Part shown: piece by piece, positions 21,441 through 28,892 of the stretch
Layout: the number at the start of each line of letters is the position of its first letter
How positions within the stretch are numbered: the first letter of the stretch is position 1
Virus record (IMG/VR): IMGVR_UViG_3300047548_000442
Span: 1 to 37,752 of that record
Direction: 5' to 3' (one strand)
Origin: a virus
DNA length: 37,752 nucleotides
Made by a program: the position numbers and the translations under genes
The notes under the pieces: model-generated
What the model was told of the DNA's origin: nothing
The model's input: the letters and a program-made list of their open reading frames with translations, nothing else
Database searches by the model: none

Positions 21441-22173
21441 CTGTCGTCCATTTGCCGCCCGGCAGTGGATAATATGTTGTGCCGTTCACGACTTTAGGCG
21501 CAGCCGCTGGTGCTGTTGATTGTGGTGGAATCGCTCCATTTGCAATGGGCACACCGTATTGGAAGCCTTGCAAGCCATTTTCGCCAACAGCCGAGTAATT
21601 GGGCTGCTGGAAGTTCTGAAACTCTTTCATCTGGCCCGCTTTGGCCACAATCGCGTTAAGGCTCTGGTCGCTATATTTGCCTTGGTACTGCCCAAGACCA
21701 TCAAAGCCCATTTGAATGCCTTGCTGGAGATATTGCTCCCACGCTTGCGGGCGCTGTTCTCGTGGAAGTTTGATGATTTGGAATGCCGCATTAGAAACAA
21801 AATCTAGACCTTCTGCTGTCTTTTCGACTTGGAACTTATCCAACCGCATCGCCAACTCTGGATCAACGCCCCACATTTCCAGTTTAGCAAGAGGATCACC
21901 TTTTGCGGCACGGCGGATTGTGTCCGTTTTCTTGTCGCCTAACTGCATTTCGTAAACGGCTTTGGGGTCGTAAGCTGCCATCGCGCTTGTTGCGGCTTTA
22001 ATCTGGCCAGCGTCACCGCCTAGCTTGGCTTGATAGAAGGCAGTGGTCGCTTGCTTACGGGCTTCAGCATCTTTGCGCTGGCGCATGGCGTCACCGACTT
22101 GCAAGCCCTGTAGGAGCGCGTTTTGGGCTGTTCCCGCAAGATTGACGGGCTGTAAATTTGCTAGGGGGTTCAT
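21391..22173 (-). CDS. Ejection/internal virion protein, 260 aa
   Basis: This is a helical protein rich in Ala, Gln and Lys, with an N-terminal LQPVNLAGTAQNALLQGLQV motif and long alpha segments through residue 190. The C-terminus is rich in Pro, Gly and Thr (PPQSTAPAAAPKVVNGTTYY). It sits where P22 encodes gp20, between other ejection proteins. It has GGAG eight bases before ATG 22173, which overlaps the previous stop. Family membership is inferred from order and composition. The disordered C-terminus runs into the transglycosylase frame. Confidence 0.6.
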   Translation of the reverse strand: MNPLANLQPVNLAGTAQNALLQGLQVGDAMRQRKDAEARKQATTAFYQAKLGGDAGQIKAATSAMAAYDPKAVYEMQLGDKKTDTIRRAAKGDPLAKLEMWGVDPELAMRLDKFQVEKTAEGLDFVSNAAFQIIKLPREQRPQAWEQYLQQGIQMGFDGLGQYQGKYSDQSLNAIVAKAGQMKEFQNFQQPNYSAVGENGLQGFQYGVPIANGAIPPQSTAPAAAPKVVNGTTYYPLPGGKWTTDAPGGSVGNGTGGFQK

Positions 22174-22280
22174 GCTTCTAACTCCGCAATGCGTTGCTTG
22201 ATTGCCTCAACCGAGTCTTTCCAACCGGGCTTGTCTTGGCGCTTTTTCAGCTTGGCTTTCAGTTCTTCTAGTTCAGTCAT
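22170..22280 (-). CDS. Small coiled-coil protein, 36 aa
   Basis: This is a 36-codon frame between two ejection genes, starting directly after one stop and ending in an ATGA overlap. It reads MTELEELKAKLKKRQDKPGW and then a second helix ending in AELEA, a helical hairpin or coiled coil. Similar very short proteins occur at this place in other podophages as far as I recall. Function unknown; it may be a chaperone or a minor virion part. Confidence 0.65.
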   Translation of the reverse strand: MTELEELKAKLKKRQDKPGWKDSVEAIKQRIAELEA

Positions 22281-23222
22281 TTAGAAGATCCCCGGATTGC
22301 TCTTGAACATGTTGTTGATGGAGCCGTTAATGCCGCCTCCAAAACCACCCATGCCCGCGTAATTGCCCAAGGCGTTACCAAAGGACGATGTAATCCCGCT
22401 TATCATTTGGTTCGTGTTGTTGGCCTTCGCCACCGCGCTGTTGGCTAGGTTCTGGCCTTGCTGCTGTGCAATGTTGCTGGCCGCGTTGGCATAGTTGGAA
22501 TTGACGCCCGACAATGCGTTTGCCGCGCCTGTGCCGACTTGTTGCTGTCCCGTCAGTGCGCCCAAGTAATTATAGAACTCTTGGCTTCCGATGTTCTGGC
22601 CATATTTCGCCAACGCCTTTTGCGCTGCACCTGAATTGCGAACGCCGCTTGCCGAAGCCCCTGCATCAAGTGCGCGGACGCCTTCATTAAAGCGGAACTG
22701 ATAACCACTGTTATCGCGCCAATCGCCGAACCCCTGTTGCGCGTCTGCTAGTTCGTTGTTCTGTGGCTGAACCTGTTGTGCAAAGCCATATTCACCCTGC
22801 CCACCATACATGCCGTCAGTGCCCATGTTGAACCGTGGCATCCCGCCGCCGATGTCACCATAATCCTGATATTGGCGCTCGATCATGCCGTCACCGATAC
22901 CCGAACCACCCTGATAGCCATATGGTGCGCCTTGTTGTCCGAAGCGCATTTGATCCATTTGCTGCTGCACAGGCTGCGGGGTGGATAGGCCAAGCAATGC
23001 GTTGATGCGGTTGTTGGCGGACAGCCCCGTTTGGTAAAACGGATTCTGATATTGCACGTTCTGGTCGCGGGCTTCGCGCTGCAATGCAACCGCTTGGTCA
23101 TTAGCCGCCGTCTGCGCTGCTGTGGCCTTGTTGATTGCCTTGCTGTTCTTCGACGCGCCGATTGCCGAAGCCCCAGCACCAATAACCGCCGAGCCAATGA
23201 TAGCCGCCGTTAATCCAACCAT
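22281..23222 (-). CDS. DNA-transfer/ejection protein (gp7-like position), 313 aa
   Basis: The N-terminus has a hydrophobic Gly/Ala helix (GLTAAIIGSAVIGAGASAIG), then a helical stretch (NKATAAQTAANDQAVALQRE). A long Gln/Gly/Tyr-rich part and a Gly/Asn-rich C-terminus follow. This pattern is common to phage DNA-transfer proteins with a small membrane-active segment. The longer open frame to 23456 is rejected. ATG 23222 overlaps the GNAT stop as TAATG and has AAGGAG upstream. By position it matches P22 gp7. Confidence 0.65.
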   Translation of the reverse strand: MVGLTAAIIGSAVIGAGASAIGASKNSKAINKATAAQTAANDQAVALQREARDQNVQYQNPFYQTGLSANNRINALLGLSTPQPVQQQMDQMRFGQQGAPYGYQGGSGIGDGMIERQYQDYGDIGGGMPRFNMGTDGMYGGQGEYGFAQQVQPQNNELADAQQGFGDWRDNSGYQFRFNEGVRALDAGASASGVRNSGAAQKALAKYGQNIGSQEFYNYLGALTGQQQVGTGAANALSGVNSNYANAASNIAQQQGQNLANSAVAKANNTNQMISGITSSFGNALGNYAGMGGFGGGINGSINNMFKSNPGIF

Positions 23223-23659
23223 TAGCCTAACTCCTTGATAAATATGTTCTCGCTGGGGACGTAACCATCCATGCGATAAAGCCGCGAAAGCGCAGGGCTT
23301 CGCATATGTTCTTGGTTTGCCATGTTCATTGTTGCAGCGCCCAAGGCTCTCGCCATGTCCTCGCCGCGCAGCTTCATTGCCCGTGCATCTGTGCAGCCAT
23401 CTTCGCGCCACCAGAACAATTCGGTCGCCGTCTTGATCTTCGTGTTGAAGTGCCAACCGTGAACCAGTGCCCCGAACATTGCGGTGCAGTCGTCATTGGT
23501 CAGCAATATGCCGTCTTCGTTCTCTAAAAGCCGCCACAACAGCTCCTCGCAGCTCTCACGGTCAAACGGCACATCGATGCGGGCATATGCCTTCGTGATA
23601 AAGCGTTCCGCCATTTCCAACAGTGCCGCAAAGTCGCCTTCGTCTGCGTTGCGTATCAT
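23222..23659 (-). CDS. GNAT-like acetyltransferase in the virion gene cluster
   Basis: The 145-residue protein begins MIRNADEGDFAALLEMAERF, the usual first strand and helix of GNAT enzymes, followed by DGILLTNDDCTAMFGALVHG and a helix with RGEDMARALG. The acetyl-CoA loop is not classical. Related proteins occur among podovirus internal proteins such as T7 gp13, so this may be a virion assembly factor that reuses the fold and not an enzyme. ATGA and TAATG overlaps join it to its neighbours. Confidence 0.6.
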   Translation of the reverse strand: MIRNADEGDFAALLEMAERFITKAYARIDVPFDRESCEELLWRLLENEDGILLTNDDCTAMFGALVHGWHFNTKIKTATELFWWREDGCTDARAMKLRGEDMARALGAATMNMANQEHMRSPALSRLYRMDGYVPSENIFIKELG

Positions 23660-24249
23660 GGCTCAACTACTCCGGGGGGAAGGTTGTTATTGCCGTTTAT
23701 AGGCCCACCAAGCGCAGCGGGCGTAGATACAGCGCCCAGTGCGTGTCTATCGCCCGTCTGTGCGCCTGTGGCTTGGTTTGTGGTCGCTGCATACGTTACA
23801 GCACCGCCAGCGCGTGAAGGCTGGTCGTAATAGACATAATAGGTCGTTGAATAGAGCAAGCCCGTCACTGAACCGCCCGTCACCGAAACGCTTGTGCCAT
23901 CGCCATAAACCCGCGTGTGGCCTGATATTGTGATTGTAGCATTCGCGCCCGCATCGGTTGCCGTCATGGTCAGGCCCGAAACGCCGCTAGACGTTAGCTG
24001 GCTGACCGAAGCCGCATCATCCGCCGCACCTTGTGCAACTACTGCCGCCGCGTTTGCAGCCGTGGCCGCTGCGTTAGCCGCATCCGCCGCCGCTTGTGCC
24101 GCGTTGATTAGGTCGATCTGTTCTTGCAGGCTTAAAAACGCCGCCTCAATTTGCTCAATCTTGCGCTGTTCCGCCGCTTGAAATTGCAGCGTTGGCCGTC
24201 CGTTGCTTTCTGTAATCGCTACATTACGTTGCAAGCGGTCAAGTCTCAT
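23656..24249 (-). CDS. Coiled-coil protein, tail-needle candidate, 197 aa
   Basis: The protein starts with a basic segment, then a long amphipathic helix (about 27-55) and an Ala-rich heptad-like region (50-80, AAADAANAAATAANAAAVVA). A compact beta domain of Gly, Thr and Tyr (TYYVYYDQP) and a Pro/Asn tail follow. It lies directly after the gp10-like gene, where P22 encodes the trimeric needle gp26. Coiled coil plus C-terminal knob fits a needle, but sequence similarity cannot be shown here. Confidence 0.5.
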   Translation of the reverse strand: MRLDRLQRNVAITESNGRPTLQFQAAEQRKIEQIEAAFLSLQEQIDLINAAQAAADAANAAATAANAAAVVAQGAADDAASVSQLTSSGVSGLTMTATDAGANATITISGHTRVYGDGTSVSVTGGSVTGLLYSTTYYVYYDQPSRAGGAVTYAATTNQATGAQTGDRHALGAVSTPAALGGPINGNNNLPPGVVEP

Positions 24250-25574
24250 CGTGAACGCCCGCCTGTTGCTTCATTGAGACCAACGCCCGAAACCCGAAAG
24301 CTTACAGGGTCAGTAATGCGGAACCGGAACAAGACGCCGGGATCGTCAAACATGCCCAAGGCCCGCCATTCGACGCGCTGGCGGTATTGCCCCTGCTGTC
24401 CAATGCTTTCCGCTTCATATTCCGACCAAGTGTTGCCCGCGTCATCGGAATAACCCATTTCGATAACAGGCTCTGCATAATCGCCCGTCAGGTTTGGCGT
24501 TGTGCCAACCTCGCAGACCATCCGCAGATTATCGATCTGCACGGCTTGCTCTAATACGCTGCCCGCCATGAATAGCCGCTCCATCGGGCCTTCGTCATAG
24601 CCGGAGAAAGACCAAATCTTGCCCGTTGTATCGTCGCCAAAGTTAGCGCCAGCGCGGAAGTTATCGCGGCCATAGCTTCGAAGCTCGCACCATTGCTGCG
24701 TCGTTACGTCATAGGCCATCGTGTTCGCATCATGGCGCTGACACAGGAACTTGTGGCGCTCATCCTCCAGCACATAGAGCCGGAATGTGTCGCTTGCCGC
24801 TGCCTTTTCAACAATGCCGTCATCTGCAACCGCTTGGGGCACATCGCCGTTGCGGTAGGTTATCTTGTCGCGGCCTACCCAAAAGAAGGTATTGTCCACC
24901 ACTTGAATGCAGCCCGTGGCGATAATGCCCTGTTCAAAGACGCGTTGCTGAATAGGCGAATAGGGCAAGTCAGCGTCACCCGTCGCGCCCCAGAACTCAA
25001 TGCTGTTGGTTCCGGCAAGGATTAGCACCCCGTCCAGAAACACAAGGTCAAGCAACTGGTCAGGCTCATTCTCTGCCGTGGCAAAGTCCAAAGCATCCCA
25101 AGTGCGGCCATCTTCGACTGCGCTGAAATACCACTGCCCCGTGCCGGAACGTAGCGCGAAGAAATAGCCAGCGTTGTAAGCAATGGCCCGAACGTCGGCG
25201 CTATCTGGAAACGCCACCGCCGCGAAGTCTGTGCCGTTATAGCTGTAAATGCTTGTTCCAGCGCAAATCAGCACTTCAGTCTCATTGGCGGCAATCGATG
25301 CAACGCCGTCGCCCGGTACCGTGCCAAGCAATGTGCTGCCACGATAGAAGCTTGTGCCCGAAAGCGTGAACCTGTCGCCGCCAAAGACGCCATCTTCTTG
25401 CAGTGTCGCACGAATAGGCCCGCTGCCGACCTCTGCCACTTCGACAAGTGCCTTGCGGCTCTGCAATATCACGCCTTGGCTGTTGGATTGCTCCACGAAC
25501 ATGTTGACCAGTTCAAGGCTAGGCAGATTGCCCCTGGTGCGCTGATAGGCGCTAGTCCCATACGGCAACTTCAT
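24246..25574 (-). CDS. P22 gp10-like packaged-DNA stabilisation (tail hub) protein
   Basis: The 442-residue protein matches the P22 gp10 family in size and order. It has MKLPYGTSAYQR at the start and LPSLELVNMFVEQS, repeated beta-propeller-like strands (VFGGDRFTLSGTSFYRGSTL, GYFFALRSGTGQWYFSAVED). It ends in VIEMGYSDDAGNTWSEYE and FRFRITDPVSFRVSGV. Gp10 closes the portal after packaging and forms the tail hub with gp4. Overlaps TAATG and ATGA tie it to its neighbours. Confidence 0.82.
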   Translation of the reverse strand: MKLPYGTSAYQRTRGNLPSLELVNMFVEQSNSQGVILQSRKALVEVAEVGSGPIRATLQEDGVFGGDRFTLSGTSFYRGSTLLGTVPGDGVASIAANETEVLICAGTSIYSYNGTDFAAVAFPDSADVRAIAYNAGYFFALRSGTGQWYFSAVEDGRTWDALDFATAENEPDQLLDLVFLDGVLILAGTNSIEFWGATGDADLPYSPIQQRVFEQGIIATGCIQVVDNTFFWVGRDKITYRNGDVPQAVADDGIVEKAAASDTFRLYVLEDERHKFLCQRHDANTMAYDVTTQQWCELRSYGRDNFRAGANFGDDTTGKIWSFSGYDEGPMERLFMAGSVLEQAVQIDNLRMVCEVGTTPNLTGDYAEPVIEMGYSDDAGNTWSEYEAESIGQQGQYRQRVEWRALGMFDDPGVLFRFRITDPVSFRVSGVGLNEATGGRSR

Positions 25575-26131
25575 TAGTAATACTCGCCCACTGGAATATC
25601 GCGTGTGCTGCCAATCTTATAGGCCAGCGAACCGCGAAACTGGTTAGCGCGGCGTGTCCACATCGGCCCAAGCTGCGTTCCAAAGGCTTCCGCAAAATAC
25701 AGGGCCAGCAATGCAGCCAAGCCATCCTTGCCGCGTGTTGCCAATGGCGCATCGCTGTCCAGCGTCAGGCCGTGGCATATCTCCCAGCGTCCACCCGAAA
25801 ACACATAATGCAATTCGGCAACGTCGGTTATCACAACGATGGCGCTTAGATCGCGGGGTGTCCGTGCCGTGTCCGCTTCGACTTCAATCGTATCAGGAAT
25901 GCTGATTGTCGCACTATCTGCGATAATCCGCTCATTCTCTTTCGCCGTGTAGTCTGAGGTAGCGTAAACGTCCGTCAGTGCGCTGAATTGCCCATCGGCG
26001 AACATGCTGTCGTAAAGCCCTTGCAGAATCGTCAAGCCAGCTTCAGATTCGTTCGCCTTGGGATCGCGGCCCAATGGAATAACCCGTGCCAGTTGAAGCC
26101 CCAGCGTTATCACTTCGCGGACAGTCGTCAT
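25574..26131 (-). CDS. P22 gp4-like head-tail adaptor
   Basis: The 185-residue protein precedes the gp10-like gene, as in P22. Features are MTTVREVITLGLQLARVIPL, SEAGLTILQGLYDSMFADGQ and TLDSDAPLATRGKDGLAALL. These are typical of the helical adaptors that bind the portal and build the short tail. P22 gp4 is 166 residues, so the length fits. The frame extends to 26185, but ATG 26131 overlaps the previous stop as ATGA. Confidence 0.78.
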   Translation of the reverse strand: MTTVREVITLGLQLARVIPLGRDPKANESEAGLTILQGLYDSMFADGQFSALTDVYATSDYTAKENERIIADSATISIPDTIEVEADTARTPRDLSAIVVITDVAELHYVFSGGRWEICHGLTLDSDAPLATRGKDGLAALLALYFAEAFGTQLGPMWTRRANQFRGSLAYKIGSTRDIPVGEYY

Positions 26132-26961
26132 GTCGTTATCCCCTGCCCATAAGCCCCGCCTGTGACTGTCGAACTTTCCGACCAATCACCGCCCGTTGCC
26201 GTTGTCTGTTCATTCCAATTGCCGCTGCCGACAATTAACTGCCGATCCCAATCGCCGCCCGTCGCGCTTTGTGCCTCTGCCCAATCGCCGCTGATAACCA
26301 CCCGCCGCGCTGTGCCTGTAGCCGATGCCACAAACGTGAAAGCCGTTTGGCCCGATATGCTGGCGAATGAAGTAAGATTGCCGCTTGTCGTCACCGTGAC
26401 AGCAATGCTGCCTGCCAACGCTCCCGCTGGTGCGCTGCCCGTCAAAGTGCCTTGCGTTGTAAATGCCGTAGAAACCGCGCCTAATAATCGCGCTGTGCCT
26501 TTGAGTGTGCCTGCCGTAGTAAATGCCGGGCTTGCACTACCGCTTGCCGCTGCCCTGCCGCTTAATATCGCTGTGGTCGTAAATGCGGGCGCTGTGGCCC
26601 CTGTTAAAGCCCCGCGCCCTGATACCGTGCCGCTTGTGCTAAATGCTACTGTAGCGGCCCCAGACGCGCTTGCTGTAGCCCGCCCCGTTGCCGTTGTTGT
26701 AAATGCTACCGCTACACTGCCCGACGCAGGAACAAGCCCGCGCAATACACCCGCTGTGGTAAACGCTGGGGCCGTTGCCCCTGATAGCGTCCCCGTCGCC
26801 TTTAATATGCCCGCTGTTGTGAATGCCACCGTTGATACAGCAGACATGGCACCCGGTGCGGCGGGCGTGTTGACTAAATCATCATCGAACCAGCCAACGG
26901 CCTGCGCGTCAGGATCGAACCACGCAACCGCTATCAGTTGCGGGTCAAATATTCCGCTCAT
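26128..26961 (-). CDS. Structural protein with 20-residue tandem repeats, 277 aa
   Basis: The N-terminus contains two to three FDP/WFD motifs (IAVAWFDPDAQAVGWFDDDL) seen in structural proteins of alphaproteobacterial phages. Residues 41-180 are seven repeats of exactly 20 residues, with AFTT or AFST at 46, 66, 86, 106, 126, 146 and 166. Two irregular copies follow. The C-terminus (222-270) has four short GDW or GNW units. The repeats look like beta hairpins, suggesting a fibrous or decoration protein. It is coupled to both neighbours. The opposite strand is also open over most of the gene, which follows from the repeat composition. Confidence 0.7.
   Translation of the reverse strand: MSGIFDPQLIAVAWFDPDAQAVGWFDDDLVNTPAAPGAMSAVSTVAFTTAGILKATGTLSGATAPAFTTAGVLRGLVPASGSVAVAFTTTATGRATASASGAATVAFSTSGTVSGRGALTGATAPAFTTTAILSGRAAASGSASPAFTTAGTLKGTARLLGAVSTAFTTQGTLTGSAPAGALAGSIAVTVTTSGNLTSFASISGQTAFTFVASATGTARRVVISGDWAEAQSATGGDWDRQLIVGSGNWNEQTTATGGDWSESSTVTGGAYGQGITT
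26421..26841. repeat. 60-bp degenerate tandem repeat, about seven units
   Basis: On the plus strand the words gtaaatgc or close variants recur every 60 bases within the 277-residue gene. They encode the AFTT core of the 20-residue repeat on the minus strand. Units differ by substitutions but keep length, so repeat number could change by recombination. Confidence 0.75.
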
Positions 26962-27863
26962 TAGCTTACCGAGGCGTAGAGACTAGAAGTGCTTCCCGTA
27001 ATTGCAGCGGCAGGGTTCGGCAACGCGGTGGTGAGACCAGTCGAGCTTGTGCCGTAGATGATTGGCGCAGTGTTAGCCAACTGACCACCCGTTCTCGCCG
27101 TACCGCCTTTGAGCGTTGCGACGGTGGTGGCTGTCATGAAATAGCCAATATAGTACAAGCCACTTGTCTGAACGCGGTATGGCGTTGTCATCGCCAGCGT
27201 CTTGACGGTGTTGGCAGGCCATGCAGTTGTGGTCTGGTTGGCGGACTGCGCAAGCAAGTTACGGTTGCCGTCATATAGCGCGAAGAAATAGTTTGTCGGA
27301 GTGCCTGCCGCAGTCGTTGCGCTTGACAAGGTGATGTTAGAGATAAGTTGGCCAGCAGTTAGATAGATGGCCTGCATCCCCAACGTGCCGGATGCCGGAG
27401 CCGTGGTGTTGACTTCTGGGCAAATCTCGCGGGGCATGCTTTCGGCAAGCGTCCCACTGATGCCCAAGTTGGCGGCTGCTGGTGGCTGATAGGTATACTC
27501 CGCCAGCGTAGCAGTGCGGTGAACCCAAGAGCCGTTCTCATTCATGTTAAGATGCTCATCAGGCAGCAAGACGCAGTTCACCAAGTCAACGCTGACCGTG
27601 CCATCGAAGTGCTGGACAGTTACCGTTGTCGATACAGTCGCGCTGGCGTTGTGGATGTAGATTGCTTTGATGTTACGTTGTGTTGCCGCAGCAGGAGATC
27701 CAGCAATAGTAGTCGTTGTAGCAGTTGTGATTGGTGGCGTGTTCGTACGACCAGGAGTTACAGTCGATCCACTAATATCAACATAGGAGACATGCGCGTC
27801 AACGTCAGCCGCGCTGCCTGTGACAAGGCGGATAATGTCAGAGGTTGAAGTGAGTAACAGCAT
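26961..27863 (-). CDS. Phage structural protein, 300 aa
   Basis: The N-terminal 110 residues (MLLLTSTSDIIRLVTGSAAD, HVSYVDISGSTVTPGRTNT, then QRNIKAIYIHNASATVSTTV) match a domain I know from many phage virion proteins. The rest is rich in Thr, Gly, Ala and Ser with beta-strand character and a likely carbohydrate-binding or jelly-roll fold. It lies between the coat and the tail adaptor genes, so it may be a decoration or minor tail protein. No exact function is known. TAATG overlap with the next gene. Confidence 0.65.
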   Translation of the reverse strand: MLLLTSTSDIIRLVTGSAADVDAHVSYVDISGSTVTPGRTNTPPITTATTTTIAGSPAAATQRNIKAIYIHNASATVSTTVTVQHFDGTVSVDLVNCVLLPDEHLNMNENGSWVHRTATLAEYTYQPPAAANLGISGTLAESMPREICPEVNTTAPASGTLGMQAIYLTAGQLISNITLSSATTAAGTPTNYFFALYDGNRNLLAQSANQTTTAWPANTVKTLAMTTPYRVQTSGLYYIGYFMTATTVATLKGGTARTGGQLANTAPIIYGTSSTGLTTALPNPAAAITGSTSSLYASVS

Positions 27864-27879
27864 GGATTTAGTGCCTCAC

Positions 27880-28320
27880 TTAATCAATGTTAATGTCTAG
27901 TTCGCCAATGGCAAAGCTAGGCGTAATGCCCGACGACACCGCAAGCGATGCCGACAACGCACCCTTGAAGAACAAGTTGCCCGCGCCAGATACATCCGAA
28001 CCGATGCCAAAGTGCGTGATGGTGTTTGTGCCACCCGTTGCCGCTGGAAAGTTTACAGCAGCCGTGTTCGATGCGTTAGCCGCCGATACCGTCCAGCCAG
28101 CGCCGGAACGTGCCACGGCTACCCGCGCATAACTGGTATAGGTCGCCTCGCTGGTTGTCTGTGTGCCAGCCTCACCCGGATCAGCCGTGTGCAGCGAGAT
28201 ATAAAAGCTTCCGGCTGTGGCGCTATTCTGCAAGCCAGCAGCATCACCCACGTTCGCCCAATCGGTGTTCGTGAAAATAAGGTTTAGCAGAGCCGTTTCT
28301 GCTGCGTTCGTCAGTGACAT
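27880..28320 (-). CDS. Phage structural protein, 146 aa
   Basis: The protein (MSLTNAAETALLNLIFTNTD, then GSFYISLHTADPGEAGTQTT and RVAVARSGAGWTVSAANAS) matches a widespread phage virion family of small beta-sandwich proteins. These are often annotated as tail or head-decoration proteins. AAGGAG lies nine bases before ATG 28320. It directly follows the homing endonuclease insertion downstream of the coat gene and was probably once adjacent to the coat gene. Confidence 0.7.
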   Translation of the reverse strand: MSLTNAAETALLNLIFTNTDWANVGDAAGLQNSATAGSFYISLHTADPGEAGTQTTSEATYTSYARVAVARSGAGWTVSAANASNTAAVNFPAATGGTNTITHFGIGSDVSGAGNLFFKGALSASLAVSSGITPSFAIGELDINID

Positions 28321-28333
28321 AAGAAACGTCTCC

Positions 28334-28361
28334 TTGCAAATGCGTTGATTTATATTATATA
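28334..28361 (+). promoter_or_regulatory. Candidate promoter of the homing endonuclease gene
   Basis: TTGCAA (28334-28339) and TATATA (28356-28361) are 16 bases apart. A transcript would start at or within a base or two of ATG 28368, so the mRNA would be leaderless. No ribosome binding site is seen before this ATG. The -35 lies next to the ribosome binding site of the divergent 146-residue gene. Confidence 0.4.
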
Positions 28362-28367
28362 TCGGCT

Positions 28368-28892
28368 ATGTTCACCGAAGAAAACTGGAAGCCGGTCAGG
28401 GAGTTTCCCGACCATTACGAAATTAGCAATTTGGGACGCTTGCGCCGAACCAAACCCTACCGAGGGGTAGAGGCTGGCCGCATTCGAAAACCCCAGATGA
28501 TTGGTAAATATCCCGGCTATATGATTAGCATTTCTCAAGCTGCGTTTGCGCGGATGTCTCACCGTCTTGTCGCTGATGCATTCCTTGGGCCCATCCCTGA
28601 AGGTATGCAGGTCAATCATATAGATGGTGACAAAATGAACTGCCATGTCAGCAATCTTGAGATTGTGACCAATAGCGAAAACCGTATCCATTCTTATCGA
28701 GTATTAGGCATCAAGCCCAATGGCGGGCATGGCGTCCGTAATGCGAACGCTAAACTTACACCCGAAAAAGCCGCCGATATTAGGAAGCGACATTCGGAAG
28801 GTGAGAGTTACCGCCTGCTGGCTTTGCACTATGGCGTAACCAAACAGGCGGTAGCTTCAATTATTAAAGGAAAGACTTGGAAACAAGATTAG
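28368..28892 (+). CDS. NUMOD4-HNH homing endonuclease, free-standing
   Basis: The 174-residue protein has three parts. NUMOD4 (about 5-28) reads NWKPVREFPDHYEISNLGRL. The HNH core (66-112) includes HRLVADAFLG, VNHIDGDKMNCHVSNLEIVT and N104. A C-terminal HTH (125-172) includes YRLLALHYGVTKQAVASIIK. It cleaves DNA at a specific site and spreads by recombination. It is the only plus-strand gene in the 25-kb late region and is wedged between the coat stop (overlapping by four bases) and the next gene. This shows that it arrived by insertion. Confidence 0.92.
   Translation: MFTEENWKPVREFPDHYEISNLGRLRRTKPYRGVEAGRIRKPQMIGKYPGYMISISQAAFARMSHRLVADAFLGPIPEGMQVNHIDGDKMNCHVSNLEIVTNSENRIHSYRVLGIKPNGGHGVRNANAKLTPEKAADIRKRHSEGESYRLLALHYGVTKQAVASIIKGKTWKQD

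Noticed and set aside
22281-23456. A 391-codon version of the DNA-transfer protein
   Set aside because: The first 78 residues lie inside the GNAT gene in another frame and lack pattern. ATG 23222 has AAGGAG and a TAATG overlap.
26162-26986. A 274-codon plus-strand frame opposite the repeat protein
   Set aside because: The repeat composition on the minus strand leaves this frame free of stops. The minus strand has start overlaps with its neighbours and known structural motifs.
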